Origin: Erythroxylum novogranatense
Taxonomy: Eukaryota; Streptophyta; Magnoliopsida; Malpighiales; Erythroxylaceae
Assembly (NCBI GenBank): GCA_029891385.1
Contig: CM057232.1
Coordinates: 67,145,824 to 67,209,823, forward strand
Direction of reading: 5' to 3'
Length of the DNA: 64,000 nucleotides
Positions 32,480 through 45,142 of the stretch are shown here, one piece after another. How positions within the stretch are numbered: the stretch's first letter is position 1; each line of letters starts with the position of its first letter. Below the pieces are notes generated by a model. It ran no database searches, was not told the origin of the DNA, and saw nothing but the letters and a program-made list of their open reading frames with translations. Both the position numbers and the translations under genes were made by a program.

Positions 32480-33591
32480 CTAGTGATATCTCACATCAAT
32501 ATGTTTTGATCGTGAGTGAAACGAGGCATTCTTACCAAGGTGAATAGCGCTCTGACTATCACAGAACAACTGATATTGTTCTTGCTTGATATCAAGTTCA
32601 TTAAAGAACTTCTTCATCCATAGCAACTCCTTACAAGCTTCTGTTGCTGTAATAAATTCCGCTTCAGTTGTAGAAAGTACAACACACTTCTGTAACTTTA
32701 ACTTCCATGCCACAGCTCACCCTGCAAAAGTAATCAAGTAACCTAATGTTGACTTTCTCGAGTCAACATCTCCAGCCATATCTGCATCTTTATAACTAGC
32801 TAACACAGGTTCTGCTCTTCCAAAATATAAGCATATTTTGGATGACCCTCTAAGATACCTGAGAATCCACTTGACTACAGTTCAATGTTCCTTTCCAGGA
32901 TTAGAAAGGAAACGACTCACATTTCCAACTACATGAGCAATATCTGGCCTTGTACAAACCATGACATACATTAAACTTCCAACTGCTGAAGCATATAGAA
33001 TTCTTGACATTTATTCCTTCTCTTCATCGGTAGAAGGGCATTTTCTGGAACTTAATTTAAAATGATTAGCAAGAGGACAACTAACCGCTTTAGCTTTGTC
33101 CAGTTTGAATCTCTGAAGTACTTTATCAATGTACTTCTCTTGTGACAATCATAGTTTCTTGGCGCTTCTATCTCTAATAATCTGCATGCCAAGAATCTGC
33201 TTTGCTGATCTCAAGTCTTTCATAGCAAAAGACTTATCCAGTTGTTTCTTCAGATTGTTGATTCTAGAAACATTCTTACCAATAATCAACATATCATCCA
33301 CATAGAGCAAAAAATAATGAAATCATCATCAGAGAATTTCTTCACAAATACACAGTGATCTGAAGTAATCTTCTTGTAACCTTGCTCTCCCATAACAGAC
33401 TCGAACTTCTTATACCACTATTTTGGTGCCTGTTTTAGACCATATAGACCCTTCTTTAATCTACAAACATAGTCTTCTTTCCCCTTTTTCACGAAACCCT
33501 CTGGCTACTCTATATATATCTCTTCTTCCAAATCTCAATGTAGGAAGGCAGTTTTGTCATCTATTTGTTCAACCTCTAGATTAAAGCATGA
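32480..33591 (-). pseudogene. Copia RT and RNase H remnant
   Basis: The minus strand starts inside the RT domain: LNLEVEQIDDKTAFLH at the truncation (33591), then PEGFV, FVDDML-type RT signature near 33290-33305, and SFAMKDLRSAKQILGMQI. RNase H follows: AWKLKLQKCVVLSTTEAEFI, ACKELLWMKKFFNELDIKQE, LFCDSQSAIHLGKNASFHSR and SKHIDVRYH. Several stops and frameshifts. Gag, protease and integrase are gone: the 5' half is cut at the right arm of unit C. Confidence 0.88.
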
Positions 33592-33789
33592 GGACACCGA
33601 AAGAAAAAGGGGTTTCAATATAACTGAAACGGTAAAAAGCAATGACGATCATATCGAAGGCTAAAGAGAACGCGTGAGAAGAAATTATGGATTGAGGTTT
33701 GAGAGAACGTCGGTGTGAAAGTGAGAGTGCGTGAGAGAAGACGAAATTAGGGATTTAGGGTATGAGAGTGACAAAGAACATAAGTTGAA
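33592..33789 (-). repeat. Right inverted-repeat arm before unit C
   Basis: Reverse complement of the left arms, lacking the inner 30 or so bases because the copia remnant abuts it. The arm is probably the lost right end of the unit B element. Confidence 0.65.
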
Positions 33790-34903
33790 ATATACTCTCA
33801 ATCGGATAACTTCAAAACAACGTCATTTCAGTAATCAGACAACTTCCTTTTAATGACATCAATTTGTTTGATTAGTAGGGGTCCACTGACGCGTGACAGT
33901 GCCACGTTAGCATAGATAATGGCGAGGCTAACGTCGAGTTAGAATTGAAACAAATTGAAAGTTTGTCCGTTTTATTACTATTTTTTAAAATTCGAGCTAT
34001 AATTGAAAATTTGAGGAAAGTTTGAGCTTTTTATGGTAGTTAACCTTATAGAAAACAAGACAAATAATAAATATTCAGAAGAATAAATGGAAATAAATAG
34101 TTCATATTCTAAATCTGCCTTTTGTCTCTAAAAAATATATTTTGCAATTTGAATTGAAATATACTCTCTATCGGATCTTGTGAAGTACTATTCTTATTTT
34201 CCTCATCCTCTATTTAGAATAAAAATCTCAGAACCTTTTAGTTTTATAAACATTTAAGTTTAGTTAATTGATCAAACCTTTCCAATAAACTTATATCTAC
34301 CGTTGTATAAGTATTGTAGAACAATACTCATCGGACTTAAAAATATATTGGACATATGGTCATTTTTTCTGTACAATTTTAAATTATATAACATAAAATA
34401 TTTAGTATATATGTCATGTTAATTGCAAAATAAATATTCCTACATTTTTAAATTTGTGACAAAAAATTAAGACCTTAGTTATTTAAGATTTTACTCGACC
34501 TACTTATTAATTTTTTTAGAAAAGAAACATTTATGAATCAACAAAGAAAAGATTAAAAGTATGTAATATACTAAAAGGGGACATACGATATTTATTTCTG
34601 CGAGTTACAAAAGCAACTTTTTTGTAATTGTACATATAACAGTTTACAAATATCAGTTTTAAGTAACTAAAAATAAAAATATCCTGAATTAAAAAATAAA
34701 ATTTTAAATACTTTTATTATTTATAAAAACTTTTTCTACAACGCATCAGTTTCTTCGTGTATGTGCCTCCTCGCTGCGCGTCATCTGCAAGTGAAATTTC
34801 TGTTTAACCTGGGAAGAACTTGCTGGTTTGACTTGTATCAACTATTGATCATGCTCCAGATGAAGTTCTATCTTATAAAATATTTCGATGATGACCTGCA
34901 TGA
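33790..34903. other. Outer transposon end and flank before small gene C
   Basis: Aligned with 13714-14820. It contains the Mutator-like outer end (to about 34045) and an AT-rich flank. A B-type/A-type junction lies at 34868/34869. Confidence 0.5.
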
Positions 34904-35200
34904 TTACCAGAGCAACCAATAGAGCTTAGAGATCATGCTCCAGAAGAAGTTCCAGGCAGTTTCATGCCTAGTTATGTTAACGGTCGTTCGAAGTATCAAA
35001 TGAATATTTGTAGCAATCACCAGAGAAATTGCACATCCATGCTTCTCCTGTAGATTGTAGTTCAATGATAATTCTATGCAAGATCGAGCTTGCGTGTTAT
35101 CTGCAACGTTTCTTGCGATAGTTACCAGCGAGGCTGGCAACACCATTTGCCATCGTAACCCACTAGCAAATTCGCTGAAGCAGTCGGTAGCTAACCACAT
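34904..35200 (-). other. Conserved minus-strand reading frame, copy C
   Basis: 98 codons; a 1-base change near 35000 alters the frame, so it reads further than in A and B. That weakens the case for it being a protein gene. Confidence 0.15.
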
Positions 35201-35348
35201 TCACATTCTGCCACTCAAAATCTAATTACGTGTTATCTTATTTAAATACATACAGATTAGGTTCGGAGAGAAAGTTCTGATGATCAGTGGTGAATTTACA
35301 GAGAAATTTATGAAACCTCATTTCGTTTCGTACAGTCTACATATGTTT

Positions 35349-35357
35349 CTATATAAA
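35349..35357 (+). promoter_or_regulatory. TATA box of small gene C
   Basis: CTATATAAA 75 bases before the ATG, as in A and B. Confidence 0.55.
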
Positions 35358-35423
35358 CGAAGCGATAAAAAAAAGCTTCCATTACTCATTAAAAGGCTTT
35401 TAGCTTCCAATCAAAGTATCATT

Positions 35424-35582
35424 ATGGATTCAGAACAGCAACAAAGAAACCAAGGAAATGGCGCTAATGAGGTCCCAAGGCTGATCCCAAACAGAGGTGG
35501 AGTTTTGAAGAGTAGCATAAAGAAGGTGGTTAATTCGGTTGTTGGGAACTCTAAAGCCTCTTCAACTGTTCACCCTTCGTAA
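35424..35582 (+). CDS. Small conserved protein, copy C (52 aa)
   Basis: The protein is identical to copy A, and the DNA from about 35190 to 35935 reads as identical or nearly so to 4505-5236, although the sequence further upstream is of the B type. The start was chosen from the TATA box. The poly(A) signal is at 35780-35785. Function unknown. Confidence 0.5.
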   Translation: MDSEQQQRNQGNGANEVPRLIPNRGGVLKSSIKKVVNSVVGNSKASSTVHPS

Positions 35583-36245
35583 TTAACCTCTGCATATTCT
35601 CCTAGTTCCATACCTATCGCCAGGCCTTGCTTCGTCTCTTGACTTGTGTCACTTGTTTCTATTGTTATTTCATTTTCCGGAATCAATGGTAAAAGAAAAC
35701 TTGTATTATTAATGTACGATATAGACTGATTAGGCTTTGGGGTTCATCCTTATCAAAGCTTGTAGAATTGATGTTCTTTAATAAATGTCCCGTGCTTTTC
35801 ATTTTTTCCATCACAGTCATGTACTTTTATTATTCAATTAGTCTTTAAAATTCTATTGGAATAACATTCTTTGTAATTTTTTCTATCATATGTCGCAAGC
35901 TTATATAACTTATGTTTCTAGAAAAGGTTAACAAAAGCTAAACAATAGAAAAGATACTTATTATCAAGAAATGTGGTCATTTGAATGTGAATTTATCACC
36001 TAAAAAAGCTAAACAAGAGAGTGCAAATATCTTATTGTAATTAAACTAAATGGCCTATAATATTAGTTCTTTTACACCCTAACTAGGAGTTTACTCAGTG
36101 TACTCAAAGTGTTTAGCCCGAAAATATAAGAACGCTCAAATCAATGCATAAAGCGATTCTTAACCAAACGCTTGCAATAAGATCATATCTCCACCTCTTA
36201 TAAGTAAACTACAAGGAAAAATCAAAAGGTCTTAATACAAGATTT

Positions 36246-37240
36246 TGGACATATTTTAACTAATTCAGGATATCAGTCAATAATATTTAATAAAAAAGAT
36301 TATAAAAACTTAATAAATTCATTTCGCATACTTGAAATTGTACATTGTCATCAATGTACACAATTGAAGCGCATCAAGATAAATATCAATAAACACAAAA
36401 AGTGAAAAAGGTTAGAATTGGTACTTCCCCAAATAAAGAGAATTATAGAGTTTTAAATTTGATTAAGGTCCATTTGATATTAGATACATCCGTCATTGCA
36501 ATAAAAAGAATAATAATAATAATAAGGAACATGGAATTAACTAAACATAAATTGACATGAAATAAAATCCTATGCTAACATACAAAATGGAAAAAAATGA
36601 AATAAAAATGAAACCTATCCTAATTCTTGGGTCGCTTCCCGAGTAGCGGTAGTTTAATGTTGCTAGCTTGATGTACTCTTTATATTTACTATCAACCTGG
36701 ATCTATAATTAATGAGTTGTTTGCACCTGTTTCGCCACACAGTGGTTTAGTAGCCTATGAATAAACCATAAGTTATAAGATGATTATAAGGGCATAACTT
36801 ATTAAAATATTAAATCCAGTTGACTCAATTAATTCCCATTATATAACAAACTAATAATAAAACTCTCTGAATATTTAGTTTGCTTAAACAGTTTTTCTTG
36901 TAGGAAATGGGAATCGTCCGTACTTAAGGTGACTTCCAATAATTCATCAATAGTTTCCTTATTTGGCTCCTACCCTTGTTCTTTCTTAATCACCTTTTTC
37001 CACTATACTACTTTCTCTTCCTGGATAAGGACTTCCTCCTCCTCTTCTTCCTCAATCATCTTTGTCCACTATTCTTCTCCCTCTTCTTAGATAAGGATTC
37101 CCTTCTCTTCTTGAACCTTTACTTTCTCTATCGTCTGTTCTTCTCACTCTTCTAAAACAACTGTTACCTCCTCATCCTTTTCAAATGCATCTTCATTCAC
37201 GAAGTCAAACTTTGTCTCCTCTTCACTCTGAGGCATTTAA
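36246..37240 (-). mobile_element. Gypsy gag-protease spacer remnant
   Basis: Homologous to 56660-57780, but lacking the large microsatellite. On the minus strand it gives broken Glu-rich frames with stops and the phrase ELLEVTLSTDDSHF, in the style of Athila/Tat spacer regions. GGTCGCTTCCCGAGTAGCG near 36631 resembles a phrase frequent in these elements. Not functional. Confidence 0.5.
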
Positions 37241-38587
37241 AGGGTCAAATAATATGATAAATTCAACTCAATGTTTTCTAGTGAAAGGAATCTCTCTTTG
37301 AATTTCCAATGGCTAACTTCAATTTTAGCAAGACGATCTATTATTATATCTGTAAGACTTTCTTCTAGCTATTATTATTTTATAGAATCAATCGAAATGT
37401 AATCACTCCACCCGTTAGCGTAACATTACTCCACTATGAATCATAGGTATTCTCATATGGTGCACTTTGAGGCTAGTTTCACATGCAATACGCAAGCTCA
37501 CACATATAGTTTAGTGCCTGGCCTCATGATTTTAGTGGTTACTCCTAAAAATGTCATAACCTAACATGGATATCGGTTGAGCTTCCGAATACATGTCACC
37601 ATGGCTCTCGTTCCATGTTTGTGACATTACCATACGCGACTGCATATTATAACTCCCATGATAATACTATCCTTTCCATCCTTCCAATGTGGTTTGTAGT
37701 AGTAGCTTTGATAGGTGGCATTTGTATATGCTTTTTGACCACATGTCGTTATGCTAGTCAAAATAAAATAACTAAACCTACTACAATAACAAGGTGAGTC
37801 TAGGTCGATCCCACAGAGAGTGTGTGTAAAGTTTATGAAATGAAATTAACTAGTGTTTAAGTTTAAGGGCAGGTTTGGATTTTGAAAGATGACAATAAAG
37901 GCAAACTAAAAGTAATAGGAAACAACACGATCCAAACCAAAATCGTAAACTAAGACTTGGAGAAAATCAAGATTAAACGTTAGGACTTGTTATTATCCCT
38001 ATGTGCTCCCCTCTGATTAATTGATTCAATTTATGCTTAACTTAAGATTTCCTAAAATTCTAGCTACCCTTTCTCCAGATGTAACTAAATGTCATTAATT
38101 AAATAAATTAGAAATAACTTTGGGATCTCTTGATGTGCAAAGCCTTTCCTAAACATTCAACTAGATATGAAGCTATTCTACCTGTAGTGTATTGATATAT
38201 TAAAATCTCTTCCCAATAAATAAATAACTTGTTATTTATAGATCTATTAGTTAATAACTCTCATTATACAATAAACACATACTAGCAAGCTCATTCTCTC
38301 GATTTATTGCAAGGTTTAAGCACAATAAATAGCATAAACATGCAAATTATTAAATCAATAACCAAAGGTTCACAAATATTTTAACAACAAACCCTAAAAA
38401 TTATTTTAGTCAATCATAATATCTATAACATTCCTAACAATCAAATATTTCATGATAAACATGATAGAAGAGAAAGAAATTGAAATAAGATTGGATGGGG
38501 TAGCTCCTCCTCTTCTTTACCCAATCCGGAAAATCTGGATAACGGATTGCTCTTTGCCCAATCGAAAATGAAACCTTTAATCTCCCC
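37241..38587. mobile_element. Gypsy-like debris, LTR-type sequence
   Basis: No gene. From about 37745 the style is that of an Athila/Tat LTR (GGTCGATCCCACAGAGAG near 37804). The sequence is interrupted at 38592 by the next element and probably resumes at 49448. Confidence 0.4.
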
Positions 38588-38592
38588 CTATC
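38588..38592 (+). repeat. Target site duplication CTATC (left)
   Basis: CTATC before the left LTR, repeated at 49443-49447 after the right LTR. Confidence 0.92.
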
Positions 38593-41500
38593 TGTAACAT
38601 CCCACCCCCCTACTGGAAGGGTAAAATGATAAAATTGGCATAGGATGTGATAGATTGAGATTGCATAGGACTGCTCATGTCTAATAGGATTGCTACACAG
38701 TAGCAATCGTGCACATGAAATGACTGTACATGCATTCATGACATTTCCCGGCTTGGGTTTCAAATGGAGATCTTTTGTGAAATTTATGGGATACTTGTAT
38801 TTGAAAACTTATTCGGAGTGCGCCAAAAATTGTTTTATATTTTATGGGATTTTCAGGAATTTTTCTGGAATTTTCCTAGAAAATTTCAAACCGACAAAAA
38901 CGCCGGTCTATGGCCTAAAGGTGTTTTTGTTTGGAAAATGTGGTTTTCGTGTTTGAAAAATTATTTGGAGTTCGCCATAAAGCGTTTTACATTTTAAGGA
39001 TTTATAGAATTTTTCTGAATTTTTGGGGTTGTTGCTGGACCGAAAATTCCAACAGATTGATTGGGTGAAATTTTTGTACTGAACAGGATTGACTAATGGC
39101 ATAAGATTAGTGGATAATTAATGTTAAGAATTATTCTAGTTCCATGATTAATGTTTAAGTGAGATTAATGAAAGATTATGATTAAATTATGTTAATTAAG
39201 TTGTTTTTGTCTTTTACTCTTTTAAGTGCCAAGTGTCCACTTAAGTAAACAACTTTGTCTTATCTTAGCCATTATATACGACTTCTCCTTGGATTCTCCA
39301 ACAAATAAATCACTTAAAAGCTTTGAAAGCTTATCCTCTTCCTCTCATCCAAACTTGGTTGCTTCATTCCTTGGTGTGCTTTCATTTCTCTTTCAAATTC
39401 TCTTCTTCCTTTTCCATACATGGAGGTTTGTTTTGGATCTTTGCTTGCTTCTTCCTTACACCCCTAAGACCAAGTTTGATTCTTGAGAAGGTGATGATGT
39501 GCTTGTGTAGTGACATAGCCGTGGGTGAGGTGTTTCAAGAGGAAGTGTGGAGAGTTGCAAAGCTTTGGAGATTTGATTGCTTGACTTGTCTAAGGTAAGT
39601 AGTTTGGTTATATTCTTTCTTTTAGTAGGTAGAAGCATGCATGGAGACTATTTATATGTGTACTTGAGCATAAGAAGGGTAGGTTAGAATGGGTTTCATT
39701 ATGTGCTTATATATGGATGAATGAATGATTATAGTTTTAAGTGAGTTTTGGCTTGGTTTTGGATTGAGTTTGTTAGCTTAAATGAAAGGAAACAAGTATG
39801 ATAATTGGGTAGATATGTGCTGCCAAAGTTTAGTAAATTATATAAGTGAATGTTGTGATTAGTTTGTAGTTGAATTAGAGGTATAATTTGATGCTTAGTG
39901 ATGTGTTATGGATGTTGGAAGTGATAGAAGATAGGTTAATGTTGAAAGCTGGAAATTGAGTTTTGAACCTATGGTACTGTTTTGTTCATAATTAATTGTA
40001 TAGGTGAGCAAATTAGGTGAGGTTTGTGCCCAAGTAAACTTTGGGATGTTGGCTTCATTTTAGTGTGAAATAGGTGTTGGTCAATTTTAATGTTAGAAGG
40101 TCGAAAATTGGCATGGAAAGTTTCTGTTTCTGGGTCTGGGAACAGTACCCGCAAATATGTCAAATGAGTTTTGCTAATTTTTCTAAATTAATTGGTATGG
40201 GATTAGGAAAATGGTCTTCATGAAAGTTGTAGCCTATTGAGTTAGCTTTCCATTACCACTGATCTTGTTAATTTTCGAGTTGTATATTGGGAGATATGAA
40301 CTGATTTCTAATGACTGTTTTATGCCTTGACTGAAACCTAGTTGAATTGGCACATTTAGTGCACATTCGGACTTGGAAGAATTTTTGTAATTTTGTGAAT
40401 TGAATTGGAGTTTGAATTGTACTGAAGAGTTCTAGATGACAGATTGATTTTGAAAATGATATATGGCTTATAATTTTGGAAGTCAGATGTGGAGATATGG
40501 AATTTCAAAATCTGAACCTACATTGTGATGTTAAGTGCTGGTTAGGTCAGAAACTTGCATAACAGATTTGAAAATGTTAGAAATCGAATTGAGTTTGAGT
40601 TCTTCATGAACATTGAAGTTTGGGATCTTATCTTTTCAGGAACATAAGGTTGTGATTTTTGTAACATTTGTGCTATGAGATATGTTGAATGGAAAATTAC
40701 TGTCCAGATTGGTTGATTTCAGAAGACAGATTGTTTATGGAATTGTTTGATACAGTTAACAATAGAATTTGATGTTGGGTTGTTCATAAGAGTTGTAGAT
40801 AACATTGTGAACTGATTGCTCATATTGTTGTGGTAATTTTAACTAAAGAATCAGTGAGTTATGGAATTGGTAAGGTACTGTCCTGTTGTGATAGGTCTTG
40901 TGTAGGCAGTTGGTGTGATTGGATTTTGACACCTTTAGGGTGAAATTGATTTTCATGGTCTTCATGAGAATTGTAGAGGGTTTCTTTATCTTTCCAATAA
41001 GGTATAATTTGTATTTTCTGATTTGTGTGCTAAGATTTATGATTGTTGGAAATTTGGATTGAAAACAGGAAAAGGGCAAGGAAGTAGAGGAACCTCGTCG
41101 ATCGCGAGGGCGAGGCGCCGCCGCGAGGCGAGGTAAGTCAGCCCATCATGAGGCGGCGCCGCCTCGCGACGAGGCCAAATGGGTCGGCCTCGCAGGGCGA
41201 CGCCGCCCATGAGGCAAGGGTAATATGAATGTATTATTTTTAGTATGATTTGATTATTTGGTATTTGGTGATTCTTTTGTCAATTTCTTTTCCGTCTGAC
41301 GTCCGATGGACCTGATTCTCGAGGCATCGGATTTGTAAAATATTGAATTTCATTTTGTGAAAAATTGGAAATTTTTAGGCGGGAAACTGACGTGGCCCCG
41401 GATAATGGACCGTTAATCACTGTTTTATTTAATTGGGGACCTATAGAGGTCCGAATTGCGCACCGTCAGCGCCAATAGATTTCTAATTTTTAGACGGATT

Positions 41501-42912
41501 TTTATGAAAAAAAAAAGGGATTAGGGCCGGGAATTCATGAACATGCATATTTCACCTACATGTGCACAAACTGCATATTTAGTGATTCGTTTTTTTTCTC
41601 TGATTCTTTTAGAGGCCCAAATGGAGCGTCGTTCGACCGATGGGGCGGAAACTTCCGGCATTAGCTTTCGAAGTAATAGGTGAGTAACCTAGTTGGTTCC
41701 TCAACCTTTATGTGTTTAAGATTTTGCAATTATGCCATGTGGAGATAATGGAGGTTTATAGTTTATGTATTTGAATTTGATTGATTTGGACCATAGGTGT
41801 CTCAAATATTTGGAATGAGATAACGGTGCTACTTGTGAGTAACTGTTTGTAAATGTTATATTGAGATCTCGGACCGTAGGTCCGAGGAAATGAGAAATTG
41901 ATATTGAAGTGTTAATTGTCTGTTTGCTTGATACATTGGATGGGATTGTAAATGTGATATAGTAGGATGCAATAAATTGGAAATGTAGATAATTGAAATA
42001 CCGGACCGAAAGTCCAAGAATTGGCAAATAGTAATGATATGTAAATGGAAATTGGAATATGTACATTGCATGCATAAACATAAATGTGTGATCGATAAAA
42101 GGCGATTTGGACCGGAGCACCCTCGATCGGGGCATATCACGCCTAACGTATGTGAGCTTTCACCAACGCACAGACCTCGTGTCCAACGTATTCAGAGCCG
42201 CAGCTCAATGTATCGAGGCTTCAAGCCCATGTTTTCGAGCCACGGCTCAACGCAATGTGCCCATTCTTCGGGACAAGCCAGCGCATCATCACAACAATCA
42301 AAATGAAAATGGAACAAAGTCACATACGCATTGCATATATATATATATATGATCGTAAATGACCGGAAGATGTAAATGATGAAATTGTATGTATAAGAAA
42401 TTGAACCGAAATGTGATAATATGTGATATTATCGTTAATGCTACCGTGTGCTAATATGATTGGTGAATGCATGAGTTGAGTGAACCATCGATGATGGTTT
42501 CTCACTGAGTTCGCAAAACTCACCCAAAATTTGCATCTATTTTTCAGGACTTAGAAGAATACCCCGTTAGGCAACGGGCGTATGACATCTATTTGTTGAA
42601 GAAGCGAGAGAAGTGGTCGGGATCGGCCGCGTCATCTTAGTGTTTCTATTCTTGGACTTTTGTATTACTAATTTGGATAAGTTGTAAAGTTAATTGACCG
42701 AAATAAATTGTAAATGTAAAAAGTGGGCCCAAGGCCATTGTATTGAGTATATAAATTGCTTTCCGCATTAATGATAATATGTGTGCGATTGTGTAAAAAA
42801 AAATTGTTATATTGAAGTTTTCTCTCGAGTGATGTAGCACGCCACCTCTCAGGCACGGACTGGATATCACCGTCGATGTCGGGTTCGGGTCTTGCGGGAG
42901 TGAGGTGTTACA
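38593..42912 (+). repeat. LARD left LTR (4.3 kb)
   Basis: Starts TGTAACATCCCACC and ends GAGGTGTTACA. It has a TATA-like ATTATATACG at 39271, a GC-rich palindromic island at 41090-41225 and an AT dinucleotide run near 42338. Frames inside it are non-coding. Confidence 0.95.
39271..39280 (+). promoter_or_regulatory. Possible LTR TATA box
   Basis: ATTATATACG about 680 bases into the LTR, followed by pyrimidine-rich sequence. The same is in the right LTR near 45812. Plausible U3/R boundary; not certain. Confidence 0.35.
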
Positions 42913-42918
42913 TTTAGG

Positions 42919-42930
42919 TGGTATCAAAGC
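42919..42930 (+). other. Primer binding site (tRNA-iMet type)
   Basis: TGGTATCAAAGC six bases inside the left LTR. Confidence 0.85.
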
Positions 42931-45130
42931 CCAGCAGTACGTAATGTATCTGGGCACAGTCTGAAACATAGGTTAAATTGCCTGCATTTGAGTCGTGTCG
43001 TTGCAGACCGTGGTAACTGATCCCTAGTATGAGACGCACGAGGATAAATCCTACGTGTGCATACGTGTTAAGTGACTAAGTGAGAGAAAAGTGAGACCGT
43101 ATTAGAAAGTGAACCCATGAATGTGTTTGGGCAATGAGGAATGGGAAAAAAGAAACGTAACTAATGAGAATTACAATGTATTGTGGTGTGTATGACTGAT
43201 TAAGGAAAGATTACGGCGACAGAGAATGAATATGTCTAGAACTGGGAGAGGTCCATTGGAAATATGAGAAGGATATTGGGTAGAGACTGTAGTAAAAGTT
43301 AAAGTTCGAGAGTGAAAGTATTCAATGACAGAAATGGAATGTTGATTAGAGGAGATCCTATTGCAAAGTGACTCCTAGTTGGATCAATACAATTTGTGGA
43401 TGAATTAGTGTTTGAACATGGCATATTGGGAGATTAAATGAAATAAATTGCGAAGTCGTAAGGCATATATATATATATATATATGGAATTTGGAGTTACT
43501 TGGGATTGGTTATAGGCTGGATACATCCAGAAGTTGCGAAAGCTCAAAAAAATTGGAGGAAAAACGTATGAGGTATAAGATTGATAATTGTAAAAGGAGA
43601 CGTTTGGGAAAAAAAAATTTATAAATTGAGTATTGATTGTATCGCTCAATCTGGAGACTTGGCAATCAGATAGAAATGTTCCAAGAATGTTATGATACAA
43701 ACTGATGAAATTGTGTGAAGTGATTTTGTGTGCATAGGGACAAGTATAATCGCATGGGCTGCTTTGTGACTAGTAATTGAAATACATTGTTCGGAAAAAA
43801 TTGGAGACTCTATTCGTACAGAAATGTGTTTAGAGGTAGCCATGATACGTATAGCGATAATGATTAAGATAAATTGAGCCGACGTTGATAAAAAGGTATT
43901 GGAGACTTTAGATTCCTATAAGGATACATTGTGTTAATTCGAGGAAAAAGATGGGCATAAATGACTATTATATTGACAATTTTGAAATAAACAGAAAATT
44001 CTGCCCACTAAACTTAATGTAGATAATGGGTAAGTGTGCAGTGTTTCTGGAAAATGGGGATACTGGATAAGGGTAAGAATGGTTAAGAGTGAAGGAGTTT
44101 AAGTAGTGAATATGCAAGTCAAATCGGAATTACAATATCGAATGATTCAAAGAAAAGGTATGTGTACCCGATAAAAAGTGCTAGACAAAAAAAAGTGAAT
44201 AAGAAAGTGAATAGTCAAAGTGATACATTCTAGTAATCATATGTGAAAAGTGAAATTGTTTATAGATTTGAATGGTCAACAGGCACAATGCGTAAGTGGT
44301 TTAGGTTTCATAGGGTTATAATCATGTTATAGAGTTCTGATTTACTGTAGGGAAATACTGCTACACTGCACAATGCTTAACGGGAGTCAAAGACCAATTT
44401 GGATTTGAGACTGTGATGTGAGAGATAAAGGAAAGTAACTTAGGAAAACTGAATGGGTTAGTGGAGGTAAAACCGGATCGACAAATGAATTAGCGTAAAG
44501 TACATATTCGAATAGAGTGTATGAATACCATAGAACAATGAATTGTCTAAGGAGAGTTGAAGTTGAACAGAAAGTCAATAGACTATAAAGAATGACTGCA
44601 GTCGGTAAATTAACACTGGTTTTATCAAAATGGAGCTAAGTGTCATTGTCTTAGTATCAAAAGGAAAGTGAAGGGACAAGGACAAGATAAATGATGTTAT
44701 TGTAAGTAACACCTTGAACAGATATACTCAACGGAATATGAATTAATCTGTATATGACTGGGGAAAAAGGTATTGGATGGTAGTGAGAATAAGATAATAT
44801 TAGTAATCTAGACGGATGAATAAACGTGATAAGTGAACGAGTTCGAAATAAGGAAATGAATCATAGCATCGAACAAAAGGGTATAGCTAATCGAAAATGG
44901 TAAATGAGCTAGTTAACAAAGTGAGATCGCCAACCGATCCTTGTGGAGTCTGCTTCTCGTGACAAGTGATAAGGAATTAGCCAAATAAGTGATGGAACAA
45001 CTGATGAATATGGTTATTGTGTCTTTCGGAAAATGAATTATGGAATGGAAAAGTGTATGGGACATGTAGAAACATATGATTATCTTGTTATATCGAACAT
45101 TAATTGAGAATTTCGAGGACGAAATTTTTT
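42931..45130 (+). mobile_element. LARD internal region, non-coding
   Basis: Purine-rich on the plus strand, with stops in all frames and no protein family. Contains a TA run at 43466-43484. Nothing that looks like gag or pol is left, so it likely depends on conserved RNA signals alone. Confidence 0.8.
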
Positions 45131-45142
45131 AAGGAGGGGAAT
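45131..45142 (+). other. Polypurine tract
   Basis: AAGGAGGGGAAT just before the right LTR. Confidence 0.85.

Larger units (their letters stand above)
33592..36245 (+). repeat. Repeat unit C
   Basis: Starts with the right arm and outer end of a preceding capture element, then the flank, small gene and start of the gypsy-derived stretch, and stops near 36245. From about 34550 to 34868 it matches unit B; after 34869 it matches A and D. The small-gene block looks identical to that of A. Confidence 0.8.

Noticed and set aside
37615..37797. 60-codon frame with hydrophobic stretch
   Set aside because: Isolated, no family, and in gypsy debris directly before an LTR-like sequence.
39226..39598. Reading frames of 86-91 codons repeated at 45767-46082
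   Set aside because: They are identical only because they lie in the two LTRs of one element; no family, no codon bias, and the 91-codon frame ends earlier in the right copy.
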